A stretch of DNA of 64,000 nt from SAR324 cluster bacterium (GTDB taxonomy: Bacteria > SAR324 > XYD2-FULL-50-16 > HCM1), in the NCBI GenBank assembly GCA_002995645.1, contig PUHO01000017.1:1-64000 (forward strand), read 5' to 3'. The notes beneath the pieces are model-generated. The model worked only from the letters and a program-made list of their open reading frames with translations, was not told the DNA's origin and did no database searches. This document shows, piece after piece, positions 20,067 through 29,635 of this stretch. Each line of letters starts with the position of its first letter. The stretch's first letter is position 1. A program made the position numbers and the translations under genes.

Positions 20067-21293
20067 ATGAATAAAAACGAACTACAATACCAGCCGCCAA
20101 GAACGATTCCTTTGAGTCATATTCTTCCACAAGAACCGTTGTTATTAATGGGAGCAGGACCGGTGCCTATTCCAACGTCAGTAGCACAAGCAAATTCTAT
20201 TGTGATTAATCATATTGGTGAAACTATGTCAAAAGTAATTCACCGTTTAAGAGTAATGGCACAATATGTTTTTCAGACAGATAGCGAAAAAATAATTGGT
20301 ATTAGCGGACCGTCGTCGGCAGCAATGGAAATGGCAATAGCAAATTTAACACAAAAAGGCGATCGCATTTTAATTGTAGACAACGGTATTTTTAGTCATC
20401 GTTTTGGCGAGATGGCGGAAAGGTGCGGTGCTAATGTGGACTATCTCACTTTGCCGGAAGCAACGGCGGCAACGTACGAGGTGATAAAACAGAAATTAGA
20501 AGAGAATGAATATCATGCCGTTACCATGGCACAAGGTGAAACTTCATGTGGGATATATAATGACGATGTTCCCAAGATTGGTCAATTATGCCATGAAAAA
20601 GGTTGTTTGTTTATAGTAGATACAGTTTGTACGCTATCAGCTATGCCTTGCCAAATGGATCAATGGCATATTGATTGTCTTCTTACAGGAGGACAAAAAG
20701 GATTGGCAGCTGTGTCAGGATTCTCTTTAATTGCCTTCTCAAAAAAGGCTTGGAAGTATATTGAAAACAGGACGGAAGTACCGGCGCAATGGTGTCTTGA
20801 TGCTAAGAAGGCGGATTCTTTTTGGTCGCAAGGAGGGTATCATTATACTGCCGCCGTGTCTGCTGTTTTAGCTATGCACGAAGCGTTACGTTTAATTTGT
20901 GAGGAAACTTTAGAGCGCCGTTTTGCAAGACATAGTTTATGTTCAAGAGCTTTACAAAAAGGTATAGAAGGAATGGGGCTAGAGCTATTTATTCGTAAAG
21001 AAGAAGAAAGACTTGCAACAGTGCTTGCTATTGCGTTGCCGGAGAAAGTGGATAGTAAAGAAATACGTAAGACTATGCGCGAATCGTTTAATATAGAGAT
21101 TTCCGGTTCTTTTGGCTTGCCTATTATTCGTATAGGTCAAATGGGCGAGCAATGTCGTAACTATAACCTTTTTCGTACTTTATACGCTATGGGAATGAGC
21201 TTTCGTTTGCAAAATTATAAAATTAATTTAAGTCAAGGTTTTACTGAAATGGAAAAAGCGCTCTCAAGCGATCCTTTGCATTACCTTGCATAA
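20067..21293 (+). CDS. Class V aminotransferase (serine--pyruvate / alanine--glyoxylate type)
   Basis: A 408-residue PLP enzyme of the small-archetype class V group. GAGPVPIPTSVAQAN near the N-terminus and the PLP-lysine segment LLTGGQKGLAAVSG are the main markers, and the C-terminal GSFGLPIIRIGQMG fits the same family. A GAGGT ribosome binding site precedes the ATG. It is probably cotranscribed with lpdA. Its likely reaction is transamination between alanine or serine and glyoxylate, phosphonoacetaldehyde or a similar acceptor, not resolvable here. At the 3' side lies a 235-bp AT-rich gap leading to the rplC promoter. Confidence 0.85.
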   Translation: MNKNELQYQPPRTIPLSHILPQEPLLLMGAGPVPIPTSVAQANSIVINHIGETMSKVIHRLRVMAQYVFQTDSEKIIGISGPSSAAMEMAIANLTQKGDRILIVDNGIFSHRFGEMAERCGANVDYLTLPEATAATYEVIKQKLEENEYHAVTMAQGETSCGIYNDDVPKIGQLCHEKGCLFIVDTVCTLSAMPCQMDQWHIDCLLTGGQKGLAAVSGFSLIAFSKKAWKYIENRTEVPAQWCLDAKKADSFWSQGGYHYTAAVSAVLAMHEALRLICEETLERRFARHSLCSRALQKGIEGMGLELFIRKEEERLATVLAIALPEKVDSKEIRKTMRESFNIEISGSFGLPIIRIGQMGEQCRNYNLFRTLYAMGMSFRLQNYKINLSQGFTEMEKALSSDPLHYLA

Positions 21294-21457
21294 AGTTGAA
21301 AACGTTATTTTAATGTTCTTACTTGCATTCATACTTAAAAAGTGATATTACTATTAGAAAGTGTTTAAATAACGCTTAAATCAAGCGATGGAAGTATTGA
21401 AAAAATCATCATAATTTTAAGAAAAAAAATAAAATTTCTATAATTACTAAAAAACTA

Positions 21458-21487
21458 TTGACAAGATATAGAAAAAAGTAATATTGT
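21458..21487 (+). promoter_or_regulatory. Probable sigma70 promoter of rplC
   Basis: A consensus TTGACA (21458-21463) is followed after 18 bases by TATTGT (21482-21487), 40 bases upstream of the rplC start. It implies that rplC has its own promoter here. Confidence 0.55.
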
Positions 21488-21528
21488 AAAAAAATAAGTA
21501 ATTATTAAGAGATATTCTAGGAAATACT

Positions 21529-22158
21529 ATGTTACAAGGACTTATTGGTACTAAATTGGGAATGACCCAAGTTTTTACAGAAGAAGGAACCCGTATTCCG
21601 GTTACCGTTATCCAAGCCGGACCTGTTACGGTTATTCAAAAGAAAACTGTTGAAACAGACGGCTATAATGCGTTACAAGTTGGTTTTAAACCGTATAATG
21701 AAGCAAAAGTTAGAAAGCAAACTAAGGCTAGAAAAGGTCATTTTGCTGAACAAACGCCTACACAGTTTTTACGTGAATTTAGATGTGAAACAGTGGAAGA
21801 TATTGAAGTAGGACAAACTTTTGATACAAGCATTTTTGAAGTAGGCTCAAAAGTAGATGTTATGGGCACTTCAAAAGGACGCGGTTTTTCCGGTGTGGTA
21901 AAACGATATAATTTTGCTGGCGGTCCTGCTAGTCACGGACATAGATTAGGTCGTAAAAGCGGTAGTATTGGACAAGCTGATCCAGCGCGCGTTTTTAAGA
22001 ATAAAAAAATGGCAGGACAATACGGTAACGTACGAGTTACAACTATGTCGCTTGAAGTGATTGATATTAAACCGGAACTTAACGCTATTTTAGTGAAAGG
22101 TGCCATTCCGGGCGCAACAGGTGGTATGGTTACCATTTCTAAAGCAGCTAAAGGTTAG
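21529..22158 (+). CDS. rplC: 50S ribosomal protein L3, standing alone
   Basis: L3 is an early-assembling large-subunit protein near the peptidyl-transferase centre. The sequence is complete at 209 residues and starts LQGLIGTKLGMTQVF. The conserved GTSKGRGFSGVVKRYNF and GPASHGHR loop (with the Gln/Gly region usually methylated by PrmB) is present. In most bacteria rplC is second in the S10 operon between rpsJ and rplD. Here it has its own promoter, a strong terminator and no ribosomal neighbours, so it is either relocated or a second copy. Confidence 0.95.
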   Translation: MLQGLIGTKLGMTQVFTEEGTRIPVTVIQAGPVTVIQKKTVETDGYNALQVGFKPYNEAKVRKQTKARKGHFAEQTPTQFLREFRCETVEDIEVGQTFDTSIFEVGSKVDVMGTSKGRGFSGVVKRYNFAGGPASHGHRLGRKSGSIGQADPARVFKNKKMAGQYGNVRVTTMSLEVIDIKPELNAILVKGAIPGATGGMVTISKAAKG

Positions 22159-22189
22159 TAAGCAACTCTTTAATTAAAAGCTTTTCTTT

Positions 22190-22222
22190 AGGCTATCTTA
22201 TGTATATAAGATAGCCTTTTTT
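22190..22222 (+). terminator. Intrinsic terminator of rplC
   Basis: A perfect 11-bp stem (AGGCTATCTTA / TAAGATAGCCT) with a 6-base loop is followed by TTTTTT, about 30 bases after the rplC stop. Confidence 0.93.
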
Positions 22223-22259
22223 ATTTTGTAGAAACGAGTATAAAAGATTGTTGTTATTA

Positions 22260-24655
22260 CTTTACTAAACAAGCTTTTTTCAAGCCGATAAAATTTTATT
22301 GATTGATCTTTTTTTATTGATTGATCTTTAAGATTATCTTTAGCAAGTTTGTAGATTCAAGGTGATATTGATAAAAACGAAATGATATAAAGGTAGTATT
22401 TTTTTATATCCTGTTATGTATTATCCATTGTAAAAAACTTCGCCAAGCAAAGAAAGTTCTATCATTATAAAAGCAAGCTTTTTCAAGCAAAGAAAGTTCT
22501 ATTTATTACCCTTTAAGAATATCTTTAGTAAGTTTGTAGATTTAAGATAGTATTGAAAAAACGAGATGATATACAGGTAGTGGTTTTTAATATCATGTTA
22601 TATATTGCTTTTGCTAAGCAAACTTTTTTCAAGCAAAGAAAGTTCTATTGATAACTCTTTAAGATTATCTTTAGTAAATTTGTAGATTCAAGGTGATATT
22701 GATAAAAACGAGATGATATAAAGGCAATGTTTTTTAATGGACTGTTATGTATTGCTTTTTATAAAGCAAGCTTCTATTTATCACCCATTGTAAAAGCAAG
22801 CTTCGTCAAGCAAAGGAAGTTTTATTGATTACCCATTATAAAAGCAAGCTTCGTCAAGCAAAGAAAATTTTATTGATAACTCTTTAAGACTATCTTTAGT
22901 AAGTTTGTAGATTTAAGGTGATATAAAGGCAGTATTTTTTTATATCCTGTTATGTATTATCCATTGTAAAAAACTTCGTCAAGCAAAGGAAATTCTATTG
23001 ATAACTCTTTAAGATTATCTTTAGTAAGTTTGTAGATTCAAGATAGTATTGAAAAAACGAGATGATATAAAGGAAGTGTTTTTTAATACCTTGTTATGTA
23101 TTACTTTTTAGAAAACAAGTTTTTTCAAGCCGAGAAAATACTATTGATAACTCTTTAAGATTATCTTTAGTAAGTTTGTAAGCTAAAGTAATGGTTCAGA
23201 GCGATAATAATGCCGATATTAGCCTTTAGTAAGCTTGTAGATTTAAGATAGTATTGAGAAAAGCGAGATGATATAAAGGCAGTATTTTTTTATATCCTGT
23301 TATGTATTACTTTTTAGCAAACAAGCTTTTTCAAGCAAAGGAAGTTCTATTTATCACCCATTGTATGGCAAGCTTCGTCAAGCCGAGAAAATTTTATTGA
23401 TTGCTCTTTAAGAATATTTTTAGTAAGCTTGTAGATTCAATCTAGTATTGAGAAAAACGAGATGATATAAAGCCTATAGTTTATAATAGCTTATTACATA
23501 TCACTTTTTATACAGCAAACTTCTATTTATAAAAGCAAGCTTCGTCAGTCAAGAAAATTCTATTGATAACTCTTTAAGACTATCTTTAGTAAGTTTGTAG
23601 ATTTAAGGTGATATAAAGGCAGTATTTTTTTATATCCTGTTATGTATTATCCATTGTAAAAAACTTCGTCAAGCAAAGAAAATACTATTGATAACGCTTT
23701 AAAATTATCTTTAGTAAATTTGCAGATTCAAGATAGTATTGAAAAAAACGAGATGATATAAAGGCAGTATTTTTTTATATCATGTTATGTACTGCTTTTT
23801 AGTAAGCAAGCTTCTATTTTTCACCCATTATAAAAGCAAGTTTTTTCAAGCCGAGAAAACTCTTTAGAATTATCTTTAGTAATTTTGTAGATTCAAGGTG
23901 ATATTGATAAAAACGAGATGATATAAAGGCAGTATTTTTTTATATCCTGTTATGTATTATCCATTGTAAAAAACTTCGTCAAGCAAAGAAAATACTATTG
24001 ATAACGCTTTAAAATTATCTTTAGCAAGTTTGCAGATTCAAGATGATATAAAGGCAGTGTTTTTTTATATCCTGTTATGTATTATCCATTGTAAAAAACT
24101 TCGTCAAGCAAAGGAAGTTCTAATTATTACCCATTGTAAAAGCAAGCTTCGTCAAGCAAAGAAAATTCTATTGATTATTTTTAGTAAGTTTGTAGATTCA
24201 AGATAGCATTGAAAAAAAGATATTTTATAAAGGCATTGATTTTTAATATCCTGTTATGTATTGCTTTTTACTAAATAAGTTTTTTTCAAGCAAAGGAAGT
24301 TCTATTTATCACCTATTGTAAAAGCAAACTTTTTTCAAGCCGAGAAAATTTTATTGATTGCCCTTTAAGATTATTTTTAGTAAGTTTGTAGATTCAAGAT
24401 AGTATTGAGAAAAGCGAGATGATATAAAGACAGTATTTTTTAATATCATGTTATGTATTACTTTTTATAAAACAAGCTTCTAATTATCACCCATTATACA
24501 AGCAATTTTTTTCAAGCAAAGAAAATTTTATTGATAACTCTTTAGGATTATCTTTAGTAAGTTTGTAGATTCAAGATAGTATTAAAAAACGATATAATAT
24601 AAAGCTTGTAGTTTATAACAGCTTATTACATATCACTTTTTATAAAGCAAAACTT
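22260..24655. repeat. 2.4-kb array of degenerate tandem repeats, partly derived from the ubiD 3' end
   Basis: This gene-free stretch consists of about 15 imperfect copies of a unit of very roughly 110-200 bp. Recurrent parts are TTATCTTTAGTAAGTTTGTA, GATTCAAGATAGTATTGA, GAGATGATATAAAGGCAGT, TATATCCTGTTATGTATTAT and CTTCGTCAAGCAAAG. One part matches the end of the neighbouring ubiD gene: 23346-23382 aligns with about 24652-24688 with about 5 mismatches in 37 bases. No open frame of note, tRNA or transposase is visible. It looks like repeated duplication of a gene end followed by decay. Confidence 0.75.
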
Positions 24656-26443
24656 CTATTTAGTACCCATTGTACGGCAAGCTTTTTCAATTAATGGCAA
24701 CCATTCTTCATTTACTTTTTTTTCTGTGGCTTCATCTTCAATTAAAGGCGGGGCGTACCAAGTTTTTCTTCTAGAGTCAATAATTAAAGTGCCAGTAATA
24801 CCAATATGCAAACCGGCTTGTTTTTGCTTGCCATATAAATCAAGTGCCGGATCAAAGTTAGTGAAAACGTTCCATAAGAAGGCATTCTTGTTTTTAATCG
24901 TTTCTTTAGCGTCATCACATAAAATAACTAAACGGAATGCTTGTATATCCTCTTCTAAAACAAGCTTTTCAGCTAAGTTGGGACTAAGGTCATACTTAAC
25001 TTTAGCACTAACGCAAAGAACACCTTTACAAAAAACATAGGCGTCGCCAAAATTAGTATTATAGAAACTTCCTTGCCAATGTGTTGCTAATGTATATTTA
25101 GGATCCCCAATCCCCATAAAAATAGCTTTCCCGCCATGATTAAGCTTTTTCCCATTATAATCTAACGTATCTTGCGAAGCATGAGTTAATAAGAATAAAT
25201 CAGTTTCCCAGTTTGCTCTAGCAAGAAGTGTTTCTAGTAATAAAGTAAAGTTTTTAATAGCAATAGGTTGATCCGTTACAAACAGGACTTTAGTTAAAGA
25301 AAGCTGTCCTTCGCCAAGTATACGAAGTGCGGCGGTTAACGCTTCTCTAGGGTAGGTATTTTGTACGACTGCGCCGGCAAGGGTATGTACGCCTGATTCT
25401 TCAAAAGCCCAAATAGATTTTACATGAGGCATCACTAAAGGATAGAGTGGCGAAAGCATATCTTGCAGAAATTCAGTAATATAGTGATCTTCTTGAATAG
25501 GCTTGCCTACGACGGTTGCTGGATAAATAGCATTTTTTTTATGTAATACCGACTCTACGTTCATAAACGGGTATAAATGCGCTAAAGAATAGTACCCGTA
25601 ATGATCGCCAAACGGACCTTCTACTTTTCTTTCTTTTGGTGGCAATTCCCCTGTAATAATAAAATCAGTATTGGCAAAAATAGGCAGCTCTTGTTTATTT
25701 TTTTGAAAATAAGGTATTTTTTCTCCCATTAAAAACGAAGCTAAAAGCCATTCTGGAATATTTTGCGGTAACGGTGCAATAGTTGCCAATGTTAAAGCAG
25801 GAGCGCCACCTATAAAGATACGTGCCGGTAAAGGTTGGTTTTGATTTTCAGCTTCATAGTAATGCAGGTTGCCGCCTCTTTGTATTTGCATGTGTATGCC
25901 GACTTGGTTTTTCCCAAAAAGCTGTATACGATACATACCAAGGTTCTCAGCTTGATTTAGTAAGCTTTTAGTATAAACGAGTGGCAAGGTGATAAACGCG
26001 CCGCCATCGTCCTTCCAGGCATGAATTTGAGGTAGTTTTGCAATAGCGTCGCCAGACAAGGCGGTGTAGTTAAATCCTTTAGTGATACGCTTCCTTCCAA
26101 CATGAAGAAATTGTTTAGCTTCTTTCAAAAGAGAAATAACAGACGGCTTTTTTTGTTCTTGTAAGTGTAAAGCAAGATGTGCCAACTGAGGAATGGCTTG
26201 CATTCGTTTTTCTGAAAAAGCTAATAAAATACGATCGGCCGCGCCGTATAAATTCGTAGCAACAGGAAATGAGCTTCCTTTTACGTTAGTAAATAAAAGC
26301 GCAGGACCTTTTCTTTTACAGACTTCTCTGTGTACTTTCGCAAGTTCAAGGTAAGGATCAACCGGTTTGTCTATAATCCATAGTTGATTATTTTTTTTTA
26401 AAACACTAAGAAACTCGCTTGTTGTGCGGATAGGATAGGACAT
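24656..26443 (-). CDS. UbiD-family prenylated-FMN decarboxylase
   Basis: A 595-residue member of the UbiD family, longer than E. coli UbiD (about 497) and like the long forms found with futalosine-type menaquinone synthesis. The conserved block KVEGPFGDHYGYYSL contains the catalytic-region Glu, and NVKGSSFPVATNLYG is the N-terminal core. The enzyme needs prenyl-FMN from a UbiX partner, which is not in the window. It is the last gene of the htpG-to-ubiD minus-strand cluster, starting 2 bases after lspA. Decarboxylation of an aromatic acid in quinone synthesis is the likely role; the exact substrate is inferred. Confidence 0.8.
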   Translation of the reverse strand: MSYPIRTTSEFLSVLKKNNQLWIIDKPVDPYLELAKVHREVCKRKGPALLFTNVKGSSFPVATNLYGAADRILLAFSEKRMQAIPQLAHLALHLQEQKKPSVISLLKEAKQFLHVGRKRITKGFNYTALSGDAIAKLPQIHAWKDDGGAFITLPLVYTKSLLNQAENLGMYRIQLFGKNQVGIHMQIQRGGNLHYYEAENQNQPLPARIFIGGAPALTLATIAPLPQNIPEWLLASFLMGEKIPYFQKNKQELPIFANTDFIITGELPPKERKVEGPFGDHYGYYSLAHLYPFMNVESVLHKKNAIYPATVVGKPIQEDHYITEFLQDMLSPLYPLVMPHVKSIWAFEESGVHTLAGAVVQNTYPREALTAALRILGEGQLSLTKVLFVTDQPIAIKNFTLLLETLLARANWETDLFLLTHASQDTLDYNGKKLNHGGKAIFMGIGDPKYTLATHWQGSFYNTNFGDAYVFCKGVLCVSAKVKYDLSPNLAEKLVLEEDIQAFRLVILCDDAKETIKNKNAFLWNVFTNFDPALDLYGKQKQAGLHIGITGTLIIDSRRKTWYAPPLIEDEATEKKVNEEWLPLIEKACRTMGTK

Positions 26444-26445
26444 AT

Positions 26446-26916
26446 TTAGCTTTTTTTGTTAAAGAATTGATTATATACAATGAAAACAAGACCTATAGAA
26501 ATAAAATCGTCAGCTAAGTTATTAATAAACAAAGGCGTAGTGAAAATGTGAAAAGCAACGTAATCTACAACGTATTTATGTACTGCACGATCGTATAAAT
26601 TACCAAGAGCACCGCTTAAAATTAAAACTAGCCCTATACGCTCTAGCAAAGGAAGAGAAGCTTGTTTTTTCCAAAGAAAAATATAAATGGCAATAGAAGC
26701 AAGCGTACTTGCGCCAATGAGAATAATATTACGCCAAAGATCAGGTAAATTAGCAAGAAAACCAAAAGAAACGCCTTTATTATAAGCTAAAGAAAGGCTA
26801 ATGAAATGCGGGATAATCGGAATGGTTTCGTACATGTTAAGGTAGTGTACTGCCATGTATTTTAAAAGTTGATCTAAAGCGACTAAGATAAGCGTATAAA
26901 GTGTAATTTGTTTCAT
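26446..26916 (-). CDS. lspA: Lipoprotein signal peptidase
   Basis: LspA cleaves the signal peptide of diacylglyceryl-prolipoproteins in the inner membrane. It has four hydrophobic segments. The catalytic aspartates are Asp118 in KYVVDYV and Asp136 in INNLADD, with GNLYDR before them. At 156 residues it is typical length. It lies in a cluster with two predicted lipoproteins (26926-29624), fitting its job, and Lnt, the next enzyme of the pathway, is at 40888. Confidence 0.95.
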   Translation of the reverse strand: MKQITLYTLILVALDQLLKYMAVHYLNMYETIPIIPHFISLSLAYNKGVSFGFLANLPDLWRNIILIGASTLASIAIYIFLWKKQASLPLLERIGLVLILSGALGNLYDRAVHKYVVDYVAFHIFTTPLFINNLADDFISIGLVFIVYNQFFNKKS

Positions 26917-26925
26917 AACAAAAAA

Positions 26926-28740
26926 TTAGAGTGTAGAATATAATAAGGATTTATTGTATTGTGCTAAAAGCCGTTGGCTTTTTTGCGTTTGATGTAACCG
27001 TTTAAGGTACAGAGCTTGTTTAAACACAATTTCATTTTGAATTGTTGTTTTTTGTAAAGTTTGCAGCTTCCCAAGCACTTGGATAGCTTTTTGATATTGT
27101 TTAGTCCATTCGTAATAGTTGATTAGTTGTAATGATATAATGGGGTTATACGGTTGCGTTTGCCAAGCTTTAGCTAAAATTTGAATAGCCGAAGCAAATT
27201 GATTCTTTTCTGTGTAAATCATAGCAAGCACAATCATAGCTTGTAGCGAATTAACGTCACTACGTACCAAAGGTTGTAGAATGCTTGTTGCTTGTTTTTT
27301 GTTGTTTTGAAGATACAGTAACTTAGCGTTGAGTATTTTCGTTTTTATACTTGAATCACCAAGCTTGTTTAGTAAATTTAGTTTGTTTTTTGCTAGTTGC
27401 AGGTTTCCGTTTAACATAGCAACGGCAACTGCTTCCCTTTCTTGCGCTAATGAAAAACCTATTTTAGAAGCTTGTTGCAAGAACGTATTCGCTTGTTGGT
27501 AATTTTTTTCTTTTTTAGCTAGTTGCGCTTGTAATAAGAAAAAAGTAGACGACGTTTTTTCTATAGCTAAGGCATTTAAATAATTTTTTGCTTTTATTAA
27601 TTGATTATGGTGTAAGTATTGTTCAATTAAAAATAGATGATAATGTAAATTATTTGGGTTTACTTTTAATGCTTCTTGTATGTGAAAAATAGCATTACTT
27701 ACTTTTTCTTGTCTGTTATATGCTTTCGCTAAAAGGAAGTGCGCTTCTGCTATTTTAGCATTGTTTAACAAAATAGAATTAAAAATTTGAATCGCTTCTT
27801 TTGTTTTGTTTTGTAATAAATAGATTTTGCCTTTTAATAATAAAGGATTATAATCTTTAGGGTAGGTTTGAATCAGCTTATCGACTAAAGTTAGCGCATT
27901 ATCGTCCGGATGTTGGGAAACGGTAAATTCTAAAGCTAATGTGGCAACTTCTGCAGATTGATGTTGTATAGATTGGATATATTGTACGGCTTTTTGGGAT
28001 TCGCCTTGTTGAAAATGTATATTAGCTAACTTGAGATATAGTTGATCTTTGTCTGTAGTCGGAACTTTATCTATGCCTGTGTGTAGTATGTGCATAGCAG
28101 AGGGCGTATTGCCATAAGCTTGGTATATGTCGGCAAGAAGAACGTATCCGCGAACGTCAGTTGGTAATAGTTTAATTGCTTTGTCCATACTTTGAATCCA
28201 AGTCAGGTACTCTTTTTCTGTTGCAAGGTTAGTAGAAGAATAGCTGTGAAAAGCAATGTATACTTGTAGGTACACAAAAGGAAAGTAATGCGGTTCTATC
28301 TCTAAAGCTTGTTGGAGCGTGCTTTTTGCTTGTTGCACCTTCCCAATATTAAAGTAGCTTTTACCAAGATAATAATAGCTTTCTAGATTAGAATAGTTCA
28401 TACGAACAGAGCTTTGCAGTTGCGTAATGGCAAGGAAATAATCTTTACGATAATAATTAATTTTACCACGAAGGAAAAGATACTTAGAGTTTAACGGTTG
28501 GATTACTAAAGCTGATTTAATAGCTTGCTCTGCAAGGTCAAATTGTTTTATTAATAAATAAACTTGGGCTAGGTTATAGTAGGCAGTATGATTTAATTTA
28601 TTGTTCGTAATTTTTAATTTATAATTTGCAATCGCTTGATCATAATTTTGATTAATAACTAACAATTGATTTTTCTGATTTTCTGTAGCCGAACAACTAA
28701 CAAGAAGCACTGTAAGTATAAGGAAAAATACAAATTTCAT
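26926..28740 (-). CDS. TPR-repeat lipoprotein
   Basis: This 604-residue protein begins with a lipoprotein signal (FFLILTVLLVSC, lipid-modified Cys about residue 16). The rest is a nearly continuous solenoid of TPR repeats, for example YYNLAQVYLLIKQFDLAEQA, YYLGKSYFNIGKVQQAKST and AHFLLAKAYNRQEKVSNAI. It is expected on the periplasmic side as a protein-interaction scaffold. Its place just before lspA and after another lipoprotein and lptD points to envelope biogenesis, but no specific partner can be named. Confidence 0.85.
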   Translation of the reverse strand: MKFVFFLILTVLLVSCSATENQKNQLLVINQNYDQAIANYKLKITNNKLNHTAYYNLAQVYLLIKQFDLAEQAIKSALVIQPLNSKYLFLRGKINYYRKDYFLAITQLQSSVRMNYSNLESYYYLGKSYFNIGKVQQAKSTLQQALEIEPHYFPFVYLQVYIAFHSYSSTNLATEKEYLTWIQSMDKAIKLLPTDVRGYVLLADIYQAYGNTPSAMHILHTGIDKVPTTDKDQLYLKLANIHFQQGESQKAVQYIQSIQHQSAEVATLALEFTVSQHPDDNALTLVDKLIQTYPKDYNPLLLKGKIYLLQNKTKEAIQIFNSILLNNAKIAEAHFLLAKAYNRQEKVSNAIFHIQEALKVNPNNLHYHLFLIEQYLHHNQLIKAKNYLNALAIEKTSSTFFLLQAQLAKKEKNYQQANTFLQQASKIGFSLAQEREAVAVAMLNGNLQLAKNKLNLLNKLGDSSIKTKILNAKLLYLQNNKKQATSILQPLVRSDVNSLQAMIVLAMIYTEKNQFASAIQILAKAWQTQPYNPIISLQLINYYEWTKQYQKAIQVLGKLQTLQKTTIQNEIVFKQALYLKRLHQTQKSQRLLAQYNKSLLYSTL

Positions 28741-28742
28741 TA

Positions 28743-29624
28743 TTATTTAGAAAAGATAACGGTTGTTGCTTTAGATTCATTATTAAACCTATCGCTAAAG
28801 CGTATACGTAAAGGTTGCGACATATATTTGAGTTTCACAAAATGGGCTAAAGCAGGAGCGCGTTTAATTAAACGTTCTGTATTTGTTTTAGTGTCAACAA
28901 AGTAAATGTTAACAAAATAATTTGTGTCGCCAATTATGTTAGGGTTTAGCTTGTTGTTAATGTTGTGTTTGTCAAGAAAACTCGTCCACTTTATAATCAT
29001 ATACGCTTTCAAAGGGCAAGCATTATGCGTTTGTTTTCGTAAGGAATGAATAGGATTCATAATATTTACACAATGCGGATCGCGTTCTTTAGTGCGAATA
29101 GCCTTTGCGCTTGTAATCGGCAATAAAGACGGTTGATCATGAAATAAAGTAAGGTTTGTTGTTTCTGTGTCTCCGTTGGAAAGTAAATAGCTAGTTTCTA
29201 TAATTTCTTTTTGGTTTGTTGCCTTAAAAAGGGACTGAGAGAAAATTAACGTAAACGTATCTTTATTAATATACGCTTTCCATTTGTTTGAGTCAATTTG
29301 TTGATTGTCAGCTACAAGTTTAGCTTGCGGGTGTAAGGTTAGTGTAAATTTTGGTTTAAACGAGTTAGTACAAGAAGAACATTTTGAATCTAAAGGATAG
29401 ATATAGATTGTAAATTTAGTAATATAGGCTTTATTTGGATTTGTATCAGCTTGCTTTTTACTTAAAGGGTGGTTTGTATGCCAGGTAAAAACAAAGGAAC
29501 TACCTTTGTAATAGGTAGCAAGCACAGCTTGCGTTTTTTTTGCAGGAATAGGCACAGGCATAGTTTCTTTTCCGCAACCTAATAAAGTGGTAACTAAAAA
29601 AAAGAAAAATATAGATTGTAACAT
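28743..29624 (-). CDS. Predicted lipoprotein of unknown function
   Basis: I start at the ATG at 29624, because then the protein opens with a clean lipoprotein signal (LQSIFFFFLVTTLLGC) and lies 11 bases after the previous gene. An upstream ATG at 29675 would overlap that gene. The mature protein (about 275 residues) is largely beta-like with two CSSC/C-type cysteine pairs (KCSSC near 85) and a C-terminal IRFSDRFNNESKATTVIF that resembles a beta-sandwich edge. I do not recognise the family. Context (lptD, lspA) suggests an envelope role. Confidence 0.65.
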   Translation of the reverse strand: MLQSIFFFFLVTTLLGCGKETMPVPIPAKKTQAVLATYYKGSSFVFTWHTNHPLSKKQADTNPNKAYITKFTIYIYPLDSKCSSCTNSFKPKFTLTLHPQAKLVADNQQIDSNKWKAYINKDTFTLIFSQSLFKATNQKEIIETSYLLSNGDTETTNLTLFHDQPSLLPITSAKAIRTKERDPHCVNIMNPIHSLRKQTHNACPLKAYMIIKWTSFLDKHNINNKLNPNIIGDTNYFVNIYFVDTKTNTERLIKRAPALAHFVKLKYMSQPLRIRFSDRFNNESKATTVIFSK

Positions 29625-29635
29625 AATAGACGTAT

